Translations under genes and position numbers: made by a program
The notes under the pieces: model-generated
What the model was told of the DNA's origin: nothing
Databases searched by the model: none
The model's input: the letters and a program-made list of their open reading frames with translations, nothing else
Shown here: positions 24,601 to 36,600 of the stretch, in pieces
Numbering within the stretch: the first letter of the stretch is position 1
Layout of the letters: every line of letters begins with the position of its first letter
Assembly: GCA_036245525.1 (NCBI GenBank)
Contig: BTPG01000007.1
Span: 161,131,452 to 161,195,451 of the forward strand
DNA length: 64,000 nt
Direction of reading: 5' to 3'
DNA from: Semisulcospira habei
Taxonomy: Eukaryota; Mollusca; Gastropoda; Semisulcospiridae

Positions 24601-27600
24601 AATATTTTCTGCAGCTTGCCAGTGCACGTTATAATAGTGCATGCCTGAAGTTTGCTAGTCTGTAATACAAATATAGGGCAGATTCAGAAATAAGGTCATC
24701 ACAAGGTCAGTAGGACAAAATTGGATATAATGCGCTCAATTGTGTAGTTTCCAAGTAGATACCCAGTGAGCTAAAAGTCCTCTGGCTGGCTCCAGCCTTA
24801 GTTGGTCCATGCACAGCTATGCGCGGGCCAGCAAAGGCTGGAGTCAGCTATATGACTTTTTGCTTACTGTTTGATTTTTCTTAAGAAACCTAGTGCCAAG
24901 TCAGTGAGAATAATAATAATAAAAAAAAGCATTTATCACGCTAAATCGCCAGGAGCAGTGGGCTCTAAGCGCGCCAATAATGCCAATAACGCAGTCTGAC
25001 TTTTTGGCTCCAAGGTATCATGATATAATGGGGCTGATCTGTACCTTGTCGACCCTTTGGGTGTTGGTAGCGGTTTTAGTCGTTATGATTCCAGGAGGAA
25101 TCATGGCGACTAAAACCGCTACCGACACCCACAGGGTTGACTGTCTCTGATCACACCACTGTTGCTCCCATGACACGTGAAGCCATGATCTTCTGGTGAA
25201 CAGACATCAATACTAATAGCTTATGTTTCCATGCAGATTGAGCAAAGAGAGCAGCAACCTTGGCACAGCCTCGGGCCTGATTCAGAGCATCCTGAAGGAA
25301 GGGGAGGTCAGCAAGCTGAGCGAAGAGGAACAGTGGCGTGTGTGCAGCATCCTGGCCACAGCCGAGTATTGCATGGACACCACCTGTCAGCTGGAGGAAA
25401 AACTGCGTGAAAAGGTGGACTCATCCCTCAGGTCATCCATTGATTTGTCTGCCGAGCAGGACATGTTTCACACGTAAGTGATGTCTTTGTGATGACGTTT
25501 GGCTGGGATTTATGTTTATTTCCTCAAAAACATTACCGATGACACGACTACATGGGAATATCTACTTCTAGGCTCAATTTTAGCCTACTTGCCCGTTGTG
25601 TGCCCACACAACCCAAGAGGCACTCGGGGAACCCCCCAGAGGGGCCGAGAGTTATCCCCCCATACCTGCCTTACCAGATCCGGTCATGAGACCATTCAGT
25701 CTTTCTACTTCGCTCGTGGAGAGAAGACGTGTCTGGCCCACGCTCTCGCTGCCTCGACCGGTCTTCTGCCTACCGACGCTTGTTGCCGACTTCGTGTGCT
25801 CTGCGCCCGCTTCTACCCTGCCTTCTACCTGGCCTTCTCTTCCTGCTTCGTTGGGCTGCTTGCGGGGATTCTTCTGCTTCTGTGGACGGCGGTTTGACTG
25901 CCCTTTTCCCCCTTCCCTTCGTTGCAGAGGTAAGGTAGCGGTAGTTCCCTCGGCCATCCCTCGGGCTGAGAGCCGGCTGCCTGTGGGTGCTTCCCTGCTT
26001 TTTTGCTTTGTGGTTTCGTTTCAGTGCGTAGTGCCTGATTAGCTCACGGTCTGCTGTTGCCGTGTCGCGCCCGTTTTGCACGTGGGCCTTGGGCTCCGTG
26101 TGTGTTAGCCCGTTTAAAGGCCCTTTAGCCCTCCGAGAGTGCCCCATTACGCTTTCACCGGGAGCCCGCCTACGCTTAGATAATGTGGTTGTGCTCCCGG
26201 TGCGGTGACTTTAGGTGGCCGACGGACACTCACTCGGTCTGCCTACCGTGTTCGGGTTGTTCCTCGGACCGCAGGTGTAAGCTGTGTGCGGCCTGGCCTG
26301 AGGTTCTGTGGGCGGACCTTTGGTCCTTTTACCGCCGAGAGCGCTCGGCTAACGAGCGTCCGGCGCCCGTTGACACGTTGGCCGCCCTGGCTGTTTCCTC
26401 TGACCACTCCCGCACGGAACGGTCCTCTCGTCGGGGTTCGCGTTTTTTGTCTGACCACAGGACCGCCACTGCTGCCACGCCCGCTGACCCTTCCGGAGGG
26501 TCTGTTTGCCGGCTTAGAGCACGTCTCACTGAGAGTGGCCAGCAGCAGTCGGCCTTGAGCCGTCCGTCGTTGACGAGCCGTCCTCACCACTCTCCCCGCA
26601 CCAAGCCCGCTGATCCTTCCGGAGGATTGCCTTGCCGGCATAGTGGCCTACTTCCGGAGTATGGCCCGGAGAGACGTCAGCACCGTCCTTCGTGACGCAG
26701 CCGCGACCCTGATCCTCACCGTTCCTCCTCCAGACACCCGCGCTCTCGCTCGCCTCGCGAGCGCCGTCAGCGGGATTCTCGACGCCCCCTGCAGGACGTT
26801 GCGCTCAGCCTGCTACCCGAAGACTCTGTCTCGGCTCTGTTGGACGAGGAGGGTCGCTCGACCTCGCACGCGGCCCTCGAGGATGCTTCCCCCTCGGCGC
26901 TCCCGTCTTCTCCCCAGTCAGAGACGCTTCTAGCTCTGGATGAAGCCGCTAGGATCGTGGCCGCGACGCTGCCGGCGGACGCCTGCCCAGCTTCCCCGCC
27001 GCTGAAGAGGAAGGTCGCCGCCTTCATTGACGCGGAGAGGCAGGTCAAGAAGTTTAAGTCGCTTCCCCAACCGCCCGGCTTTAAGGATCTTCGAGACGTC
27101 TTTTCGTCGCACCTGCAGCTGGCCACGTCCCAGGAGCCGGTCTTCTTCTCCGACCGTCGCTGGCCCGCGGATTTAGACATCTTGTTTCGGCGGGACTGGT
27201 ATGCTGGACACTCCCAGGCCTTCTCCATCCCTCTGCCTACGCTGGACCCTTCGGCAGTGTCGCTAGCCGGCGGTCTGACTCTGCTGCGGCGGCCCCTGCC
27301 GCGGGTCCTGGACAAGACAGCGACCTTGGTCCGGAACACCTTAGCCTGCTCGGGTGTTATGGAGCTCCTCACTCAAGCCTTGGTCCGTCGGGTGGAGGAA
27401 TCCTGGCATCCTTCCATCTCTCCCCTCCTAGGAGACCTGCTGGTCCTCGCGGAGACCGCCAACCGCGCCGCCTACCATTCGTCGGTCAACGCGATGGCGG
27501 CTTCGGCCAACTGCGACCTAATGCGTCGAGATGCCCTGCTCCGCGCCTGCAGTACGTTGCCGCCGGACCTGCGAGCGCAACTTCGCCGTGCCCCCTTGGG

Positions 27601-30600
27601 TGGGCCCTTGCTGTTCAGCGACACCTGGTCCGCTGTGGGAGATTCCAACCCTGGCCGCTGGCCCAGCAGTGCCCCCCCTCCACGCCGCTTTCGCCCCGCC
27701 CGCCAGGCTAGGGGTTGCGCCTCGCGGTCTGCTAGACCCTCGGCCCCCGCCTCGGCGCCCGTTCAGGCTCCCTCCTTTGGCCGGTCCAGTCCCTCTAGAC
27801 GCCGTCCCCCCGCGTGGACCCGTCCCGGCAGGGGACAGGGTCGCGGGCGGCCCACGTCATTCCCTGCCGCCCTTGCCCCCGCCGACCCCCTCGGGGTCGC
27901 CGGTCGGCGGGCGGTTAGCCGATTTCCGCGGAAAGTGGCTCACGCTCTTTGGCGACGACTCCTGGATTTGCGACTCAGTCTCTACGGGTCTGCGGTTCGT
28001 TCTTGGTGATGTCTGTGCGACCTGGCCGGAGACGTTTGGTCGGACTGCGGGGGCCTGTACCGACGAGAGCGGCCCCTGCCTGCTTCCTCACTTCCGGCTC
28101 CGGTTGATTCTTCTGCAGCCCTTACGGTGCGGACCACCCTTTCCCGCCCTGGCCTCACGGAAAGGATTCCCGGAGGATCTGAACGCCGGCATAGCGCCCT
28201 GCTCTCGGAGTCTGGCCAAGAGAGGCGTCAGCATTAGCTTGCGCGACACGGTCGCGCCCCGACTCCCTCCGTTCCACTTTCAGTTCACTTGCTGGCTGAT
28301 CAGAGGACTGCCACTGCTGCCACGCCCGCTGACCCTTCCGGAGGGTCTGTTTGCCGGCACAGCGCCCGCCTCACTGAGCCCAGCCTGCAGCAGTCCGCCA
28401 TGTGCCATCCCGCGTGACTGGCCTTCCTCTCCCGTCTCTCCCCATTAAGCCCGCTGATCCTTCCGGAGGATCTGTACGCCGGCGTAGCGCCCTACTCAAT
28501 GAGTCTGGCCAGGAGAGACGTCAGCCCTAGCATGCGCGACTCGGTCGCGCCCCCGACTCCTGCCGTTCCACTTTCAGTTCAGGACATTAGTGCGCACCGC
28601 TCGAGCGCCTTCGGTAGGATTGCCGTTCGGACTCAACCTCAGCCCCTGGGTCTTCACTCGGCTGATGGACGCCATAGTCGCCTTAGCCCGACAGTCCTCC
28701 TCCAGTCCACGTCGAACTACCTGGACGACCTCCGGTTGCGCAACCAGTCGGAGACCGCGCTAGCCACGGACAGAGATGCTCTCCTGCACCTCCTGGCACA
28801 CCTGGGCTTCCTAGTAGACGACGGCAAGTCGGATCTCTCTCCCTCCCGCCGGGTTGTGCATCTGGGTATGGAATTCGCTACCAACCTCAACACGGTACGC
28901 CTTCCGGCACCCCGGATCAAGAAGATTGCGGATCTAGCCGACCAGTTAGCTCGGGAGGATGCAGCCCCCGCCAGAGTCTGGCTTCAGTTGCTGGGTTTGA
29001 TGAACGCCGCAGCGGATCTTATCCCACTAGGGCGTCCCTACTCCCGGCCAATTCAACTGCATCTTCTTCTCCATTGGCTCACGTCTTCCGGAGACTTGAC
29101 GACCGCGGTCCCAGTGTCCCAGATGCTCCGTCCGCACCTTCGTCGGTGGACCGACCCTACGTGGCTAGCGTCGGGAGTTCCCTTAGCCTCCCCCCCTCCA
29201 CAGGTCTCTCTTTGCGTCGATGCCAGCCTTTCTGGGTGGGGGGCCCACCTCCTCCGCGGTTCCTCGCGACGTCGGGCCCCTGGCCCTCACACTTGGCACA
29301 CACCCACATCAACTGGCTGGAGATGCAGGCCGTCTGGCGAGCCCTTCAGGCCGGGGAGGACCTCCTCAGACACCAGGAGCTTCTCGTGCTTTCGGACGAC
29401 ACGATGGTGGTCGCTTACATCCAGAAGCAAGGTGGCACACACTCCCCTGACCTGTGTATGCTCCTCTAAAGGAAGATGCGTTGGTGCGAGGACCGGAGCA
29501 TTATCCTTCGAGCCCGGCACGTTCCCGGATGCCTGAATGTCTTGGCCGACTCTCGGTCTCGCCGCGGCCAACTCCTACACACGGAATGGACCCTGCGACA
29601 GGACATCTTTCGGATGATCTGCGCCCGCTGGGAGACTCCCCAGGTCGACTTGTTCGCCACGAGGTGGAACCACCAGCTTCCCCTCTTCGTCTCCCCGATT
29701 CCCGACCACCTTGCCTGGGCTGTCGATGCGCTCTCCATTCCCTGGGACGGACTTGTGGCCTATGCCTACCCCCCTACCGTCCTCGTTCCCTAAGTCCTCC
29801 TCAAACTTCGGGGCTGTTCGGCGTTCCTCCTGTTGGTCGCGCCGTTCGCCTGGAACCGCTCCTGGACCACCGACCTGCTCAGCCTCGCCACGGACCCGCC
29901 CCTGCTGCTGCCCACCCCGCGGACCATGCTCAAGCAACCGCGCCAGCTGCTGTTCCACCCCTGCCAGGAGTGTCTCCTCCTTCACGCCTGGAGGTTGTGC
30001 GGCAAGCCCTCGGAGCTAGAGTCTACTCAGGTGCAGCAATGGAGGCGATCGCTGCGCCCCGGAGACTGTCGACCCTTCGAGTCTACGAGGGAAGTGGCGA
30101 GTCCTCTGTTCCTGGTGCACCGATCATGGCCTTACGCCCACGGATCTGACTCATCCTCCGCTGGCGGACTTCTTTCTCTGGCTCTTCAGAGACCAAGGCC
30201 TAGCCCTCATCACGGTACGCGGTTACCTGTCCATGATTGCGGACACCTATCGTCACCTGGGACGACCCGATCCGGGCGCCTGCAAGGACCTAGCCGACCT
30301 TATGGGACACTTCGGCATCCAGTGCCCGACACTCCGCTCGCTCATTCCTCGCTGGGACCTACCCTGGGTGCTCACGTGGTTGAACTCCGTCCGCTTCGAA
30401 CCATTACCTTTGGCCCAGCTCGCGGACTTGGCACGCAAGACTTGTTTCCTGCTGGCACTTGCTACCGCTTCGCGTGTGAGCGAGCTACATGCGCTTTCGG
30501 CACGCCCTGCCGGTCTGCAGTTCCGAACAGACGGCCCCGTCCAGCTGCTCACGGACCCGGCCTTTCTGGCGAAGAACAGGTCTCCTTTAATTCCGCCTCA

Positions 30601-33600
30601 GGTGATCACCATTAGGCCGCTGAGAGACCGACCCCGGTCCCAGGAGACCAGGCTACAGGATCCCGTGCGCGCCCTTAAAAATCTATCTGCGGCGATCTAA
30701 GCCCGTCCGCAGGGGACGGTCGCGCCTCTTCCTACCCCTAAGACCCAACCGGCGTGACATTATAGCCCAGATGATCTCTTCCTGGCTCCGCTGGGTCATA
30801 CGCTCCGCTTATCAGGAGATCTCCCCTGAGGGAGCGAAGAGGCTGCACATTCACGCACACGAGGTACGAGCTATGGCCACGAGCGTCGCGTTTGATCGAA
30901 ACTGCGCTGTCAAGGACATCGTGGCAGCCGTGGGCTGGAAAACCGAGTCGGTCTTTGCCCCTTTCTACCTCCGGGACCTGGCTAGCCAGCGAGAGAATCT
31001 CGCACTGGTGGGGGGGACATCGCCGCCGCGCAACACTCCCTCCCGGTGCCACCGGCACCTTAGGTATGCACTTCGCTAAAATTGTCGGGAGTGTGCGACG
31101 GGGAGAACGGCGCTGTTCTGTTGGGGAAGTTTTGGGCGGCACCCGCCTCCTCATCGCAATTCTCCCATGTAGTCATGTCATCGGTAATATTTTTGAGGAA
31201 ATAAATTCATTTTTCTCTAAAAGGTATTTTTTCGAAAAATACTTACCGATGACATGACTCGGATGACCCTCCCTCCTGCCCCGCTTGCCGCTTTCGAGCA
31301 AAGTATCAGACTGAATGGTCTCGTGACCGGATCTGGTAAGGCAGGTATGGGGGGATAACTCTCGGCCCCTCTGGGGGGTTCCCCGAATGCCTCTCGGGTT
31401 GTGTGGGCACACAACGGGCAAGTAGGCTAAAATTGAGCCTAGAAGTAGATATTCCCATGTAGTCATGTCATCGGTAAGTATTTTTCGAAAAAATACCTTT
31501 TAGAGAAAAATGAATTTTTAACTCTTCCGCGCACAGCAGCCAACCTCCAAATGCATGCGGTTAAGTTTTCATGACTTCTAATGCGAGCACGCAGGCAGGA
31601 AACTTGCCCAATACCACACAGCCCTCTTCTTGTACTGTTTCTGTATCTTTCTCATGGTACCAGTGTTAGAGTGCGTAGATGTTTATAAACCTTGTCAGGT
31701 GTGATAAATTGGGGTAATTGGTTTAGACGGACACTATCACTGCTGGTGTGGGTGGTGATAAGTGATACTTGAGGAATGGAGAACTAAATGTTTGTTGTAT
31801 TTGCTATGCTACATGTCCCTGATGTAACTCTGTTCCTTCCATTTATTTTAATACAAGGGTGAATGAAAACAGTTCAGCTTTAGTGGAAGAAGTAAAATTA
31901 TTGCTGGAAGGGTAGAGAAAGCAGTTTTTGAAAATAGAATTTGTTTTCCTTAAAACACATTACCGATGACATTACAGTATGGAAAAGGTTCTTAGCTAGA
32001 CTAATTTTAGCCAAAATTGTTGTGTATGTATATGGCAGTGTTGGCAGGCGAGGGGCGCCATAGCCTACGTGGTAACCCGAGTAGCTTCCCTTCCATCCCA
32101 TCTGGGCATGCGCCCAGCGGAAGCTCACCAGTCAGTTTCTTAGCTAGACAGTGGAAGGTTGTGTACGTCAGTGTCTCTAGCTTCAGACTGTGTAAAGTTG
32201 TGGAAACCGGTCGTAGTGTTTCATTGGAGGTGTTACCCTACGCTGTGCCTTGTGTTAGGCTTGGACGCTTTCCTGTGGGAATTTCCTCGTAGGTGTTTGT
32301 GACTTAGACCTGACGGGACAGCGGCGCATTGTGAGCTGTGCTCACCCGCCTCGAGGCCAGTCTGGCCGTAGCGTGTTACGCACATCGTGTGTCATGACTT
32401 TCTGCTTCGCTCTACTGCTAGCCTCAGAGTGCCCTGTGTTAGGCTTGGACGCTTCCTGTGATTCGCGGTGGTGGCGCTTCAGGGACCGGTCGTGCCTGTG
32501 ACGCCTGCGTGGTCTCTGCTCACGGACCGTGGACTAGGTTGAGTCTGCCTTCGCCGCCATTGCTGTTGGGCTTCGCCCCGGTACACTGGTTGGTCTGCGA
32601 CCTTTGTTGGTTCCCGTGCTTCTTCATTATGGCAAGGTAAAACATCGGTTATTGCCTCCGTCCAGCGCTCAAGGCAAGGGGTGGAGCGCCGGGCGTCGGC
32701 ATACGCCATGCACTTAACTTAATTTGTACGCATCGTCGCGCGGATTCGTATTGTGGGCCCGCGGGGGCACGCTCGCTCGCATTTCATTGTGCACTATGTT
32801 TTGCAGTTGGCAAGTCCGCATCTGCTCACGATGTGGACAGTTCCAATGGCCTAGTGACGGACATGCTATTTGCCTACCCTGTTCTGGCTGCGCCTCCACT
32901 CGCCGGTGCCTGGTCTGCGCCCCCTGGCTGGAAGAACTGTGAACGGCTGACACCAGCACGGGAAAGGGGTCCAACACCGGTAAGCCCCACAGACCCGACG
33001 AGTGGCCCTTACCAGGTTGTAGAGCCTTCAACGCCGCGGCTTAGGCCGCGAGCCCGAGCTCTAGCGCCGGTAGCCACCACAGTCCTGTCGAGTGGTCTCT
33101 GCCCAGTCGCGGAACCTCGAGCGCTGCGAGCTAGACCTCGAGACAAAGCCCCTGCACCGGTAGCCACCACAGTCCCGCCGAGTGGTCTCTACCCGGTTGT
33201 GCCGCCTGTATTGGCGTGAGATAAGACACGAGAGTGAGCTCCAGCACCGGTAGCCGTCACAGACCTGACGAGTGCTGCTTACCAGGTTGTGGAGACTCGC
33301 CCGCCATGCGCTCCTCCAGTCACTGCCGCCTCCTCGGCCAAGGCAAGAGGCCAGCGCGGAGATTTGACACCCTGCTCCAGACATGACGTTCGGTGACCTC
33401 GAGCAGGCACGCCAGATGCACTCCCGCTCATCAACAGGAAGCAGTAGGCAAGGCACGGCGTCCCGACGAGACGACTCGTCACGTCCACAAACGGAGTGGA
33501 CCCACGCTACTCACCGCCAGTTGCGCTCAAGGGACAGGTCAACTCGCCGACGAACTGCTTCCCGCATCTCAGACTGCCCACCCTCCCCCCCGCTTAAGAG

Positions 33601-36600
33601 GAAAGCATCGAGGTTCAAGTCTCTTCCCCAACCGCCGGGCTTCCGCAACCTACGTGACGCGTTCTCCGCGCATCTCACGCAGGGCTCCTTTGGCTCCTCC
33701 GGATTCTTCTCGGACGTCAGGTGGCTGACAGATTTGGACATTTCCTTTTGGCAGTCCTGGTATGTGGGCCACGCACAGAACTTTGCCTGCCCCCTGCCGA
33801 ACCCGGACCCCCCCGGCCTTGTCCTTGGCAGGTGCTTCCGCACGACGGACACTCCTCCCCGGAGTGGATCAGACAGCGACCCTCATCCGTAACGCTCTGG
33901 CCTCGGCATGATTCCTGGACCTACTGACGCAACCCATCGTTCACCACATCGAGGACTTGTGGCATCTGTTGCTCTCGCCGCTGTTGGGAGACTTGCTAGC
34001 CCTGGCGGTCTCAGGTAACCGCGCCGCTTGCCACACCTGTGTCAACGCCATGGCGGCGGCCGCCAACTGTGACCTGCTGCGTCGGGATGCCCTTCTCTGC
34101 ACTTTCCCTCTCCCTACCGACGTGAAGCTTGAACTTCGTCAGGCGCTCCTCGGTGGAGAACTCCTTTTCGGTCCCACGTGGCTTGCAGTCAAGGAAGCTA
34201 ACAAGGACATCTGGCCCAGCCGCGCCGTCCCAGGCCATGATCACTGACACGTACCGACATTTGGGCCGACCCGACCCTGTTACCTGCAAGGACCTCACCG
34301 ACCTAATGGCCCACTTCGGTCTACAACGTCCCACTCTTCGCTCCCTGGTGCCGCGATGGGACCTGCCTTGGGTCCTTACCTGGCTCAACTCAGACCGCTT
34401 CGAACCGATCCAGTTGGCGAGACTACCGGACTTGATGTGGAAGACCTGCTTCCTACTGGCCCTCGCGTCTGCCTCCAGGGTCAGCGAGCTGCACGCCCTT
34501 TCAGCGTGCCCCGCTTGTTTGCAGTTCCGGACGGACGGCTCGGTTCAACTGCTGCCTGACCTGGCATTTCTCACCAAGACCCGATCTCCTTTGGCTGCCC
34601 CGCAGTTGGTCACCATCCAACCATTGAGAGACCCAAGCTCCTCCCATGAGTCCAGGCAACAGGATCCGGTGAGGGCTTTACGAGTGTACCTGCGCCAGAC
34701 CAAGCCGCTCCGCAGGGGATGCACCCGCCTTTTCCTCCCATTGTCCCCAGGTAGAAATGACATCTCTGCCCAGACGATCTCCTCCTGGCTCCGATGGGTG
34801 ATACCAAGACCTCTCCCCTGATACAGCCAAACGTATGAGCATAAGGGCGCACGAGGTCAGAGCCATGGCCGCGAGCCTTGCATTCGACCGCAACTGTGCT
34901 GTCAAAGACATTGTGGCGGCCGTGGGCTGGCGAGCGGAGACTACCTTCGTCCGCTTCTACTTGAGGGACCTCTCCAACCAGCGCCAGAACCTTTTGCTGG
35001 TGGGGGACATCGTGGCCGCGCAACACTCCCTCCCGGCACCCTAGACACCGTATGTATCTTAGCTAACATTATCGGCATGTTGCTTAGGGAGGGCGGCCCT
35101 AGTGGTCTCTAGGGGGTGGGTTAGGGCATTATAGCGGCACCCGCCTCCTCTTCGGGATTCTTCCATAGTGTAATGTCATCGGTAATGTGTTTTGAGGAAA
35201 CAAATGTATTTTTCTTTAAAATGTATTTTTTTTGAAAAATACTTACCGATGACATTACTCGAAGGACCCTCCCACCTGCCCCACTTGCCGCTGGTTCGCT
35301 AAGAAACTGACTGGTGAGCTTCCGCTGGGCGCATGCCCGGATGGGATGGAAGGGAGGCTACTCGGGTTACCGCCTAGGCTATGGTGCCCCTCACCTGCCA
35401 ACACTGCCATATACGTACACAACAATTTTGGCTAAAATTAGTCTAGCTAAGAACCTTTTCCATACTGTAATGTCATCGGTAAGTATTTTTCAAAAAAATA
35501 CATTTTAAAGAAAAATACATTTTGAGTATTTTAGGTCATGCCTGCTCCACAGATTGGCATGCGCTTAGGGGGTTTGCTGGTGTGTCAAGTTTTCTTGACT
35601 GCATGTGGGGAAGAGTTAAATGTGATTATGCTGGTGACCTTTTTATGTAACTTCCATACAAGTATAGATGTTGCTTGTGATGTGTTTTTCAGCGTGATCT
35701 CCAGCTGTATCCAGATTCTGGTTCAGGACCTGGAGGCCGCCTGTGAACCTGCACTCACTGCCATGACGAAGGTAAACAGCCAACTCATGCCTTGTTCACT
35801 GTAACTAATGGGGGTCAACTGTGGTAGTTCACCGCCCTAAGTCAACCTGTCTCCTAAATGGCAATGTAGTCTTCAAGAGACAACTCCGAAATTAGCTCGG
35901 CCATCTTTAAGGATCTTACCTGATTAACTTGAAGCCTTCAAATGCTATTTATCAACTTAACTCTTTTCATCCTGATACACTAATGCATAAAATTGATTTG
36001 ACTATGATAGTTCAAGGGTGGTGCCAGAATAGCTTGGCACCTAAAGCACCAAGCTATTCAGGCACCACCATTGAACTGAAATGGTTGATCTATCTCCTAA
36101 ACTGCAATGTGGCCTTCATAGGACAATAGGCCTTCGGATGTAATGGGTTAATGTCAGTCATATGGTAGTACACTCTGTTGTTGTTTGTGTACTTGTGGCT
36201 TTATTTTTATCCATTGTATAGTTTTGTTTTCAAGCAGAATTGCTCAGTTTCCCTATTCATAATCTTCTTATGTCTTTTTTGCCAGATGCCGTGGTCTACG
36301 ATTGAGGCTGTCGGTGATCAGAGTGGTTACGTGACGGCCATCACAGGTCACCTCAAGCAGAACCTGCCTGTTATTAGAGACAATCTCCTTTCGTCCCGAA
36401 AATACTTCACACAGTTCTGTGTCAAGTTTGCCAAGTAAGTACCATTGAGTATATTTTTACTAATTAGCACATTCACCATAACTAGACCGCAGCAGGACAC
36501 AGATGTAACATGTATTTTTCTCTAAAATGTATTTTTTTAGAAAATACTTACTGATGACATTACTATGTGGAAGGAGCACTTAGCCTATCAATTTCAGCCC

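Larger units (their letters stand above)
25515..31517 (+). mobile_element. DIRS-type retrotransposon, copy B (rearranged)
   Basis: Bounded by TTT cores at 25515-25517 and 31515-31517. The inverted repeats (25515-25702 and 31311-31517) share the ACTCGGGGAACC, GGCCGAGAGTTATCCCCCC and ATACCTGCCTTACCAGATC segments. The internal complementary region is at 31162-31260. Gag carries one premature stop. The first half of the RT is replaced by a second copy of gag-type sequence. RNase H and recombinase are broken by several stops and frameshifts. It is in the same orientation as VPS53, starting 42 bp after exon h. Confidence 0.92.
31940..35522 (+). mobile_element. DIRS-type retrotransposon, copy C (RT-deleted derivative)
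   Basis: TTT cores at 31940-31942 and 35520-35522. The inverted repeats (31940-32144 and 35298-35522) share AGTAGCTTCCCTTCCATCCC or its near-inverse and GGGCATGCGCCCAGCGGAAG. The internal complementary region is at 35162-35260. Total length is 3.6 kb against 6.4 kb for copy F. Gag runs straight into the recombinase at about 34235, so RT, RNase H and the methyltransferase-like region are missing. The ends and internal complementary region are intact, so the copy may still be mobilised in trans. Confidence 0.9.

Noticed and set aside
25570..25930. Leader intron and ATG in DIRS copy B
   Set aside because: A donor-like AG|GTAAGG is present at 25930, but the upstream ATG and a matching acceptor before the Cys motif are not recognisable, so I do not claim a spliced start there.
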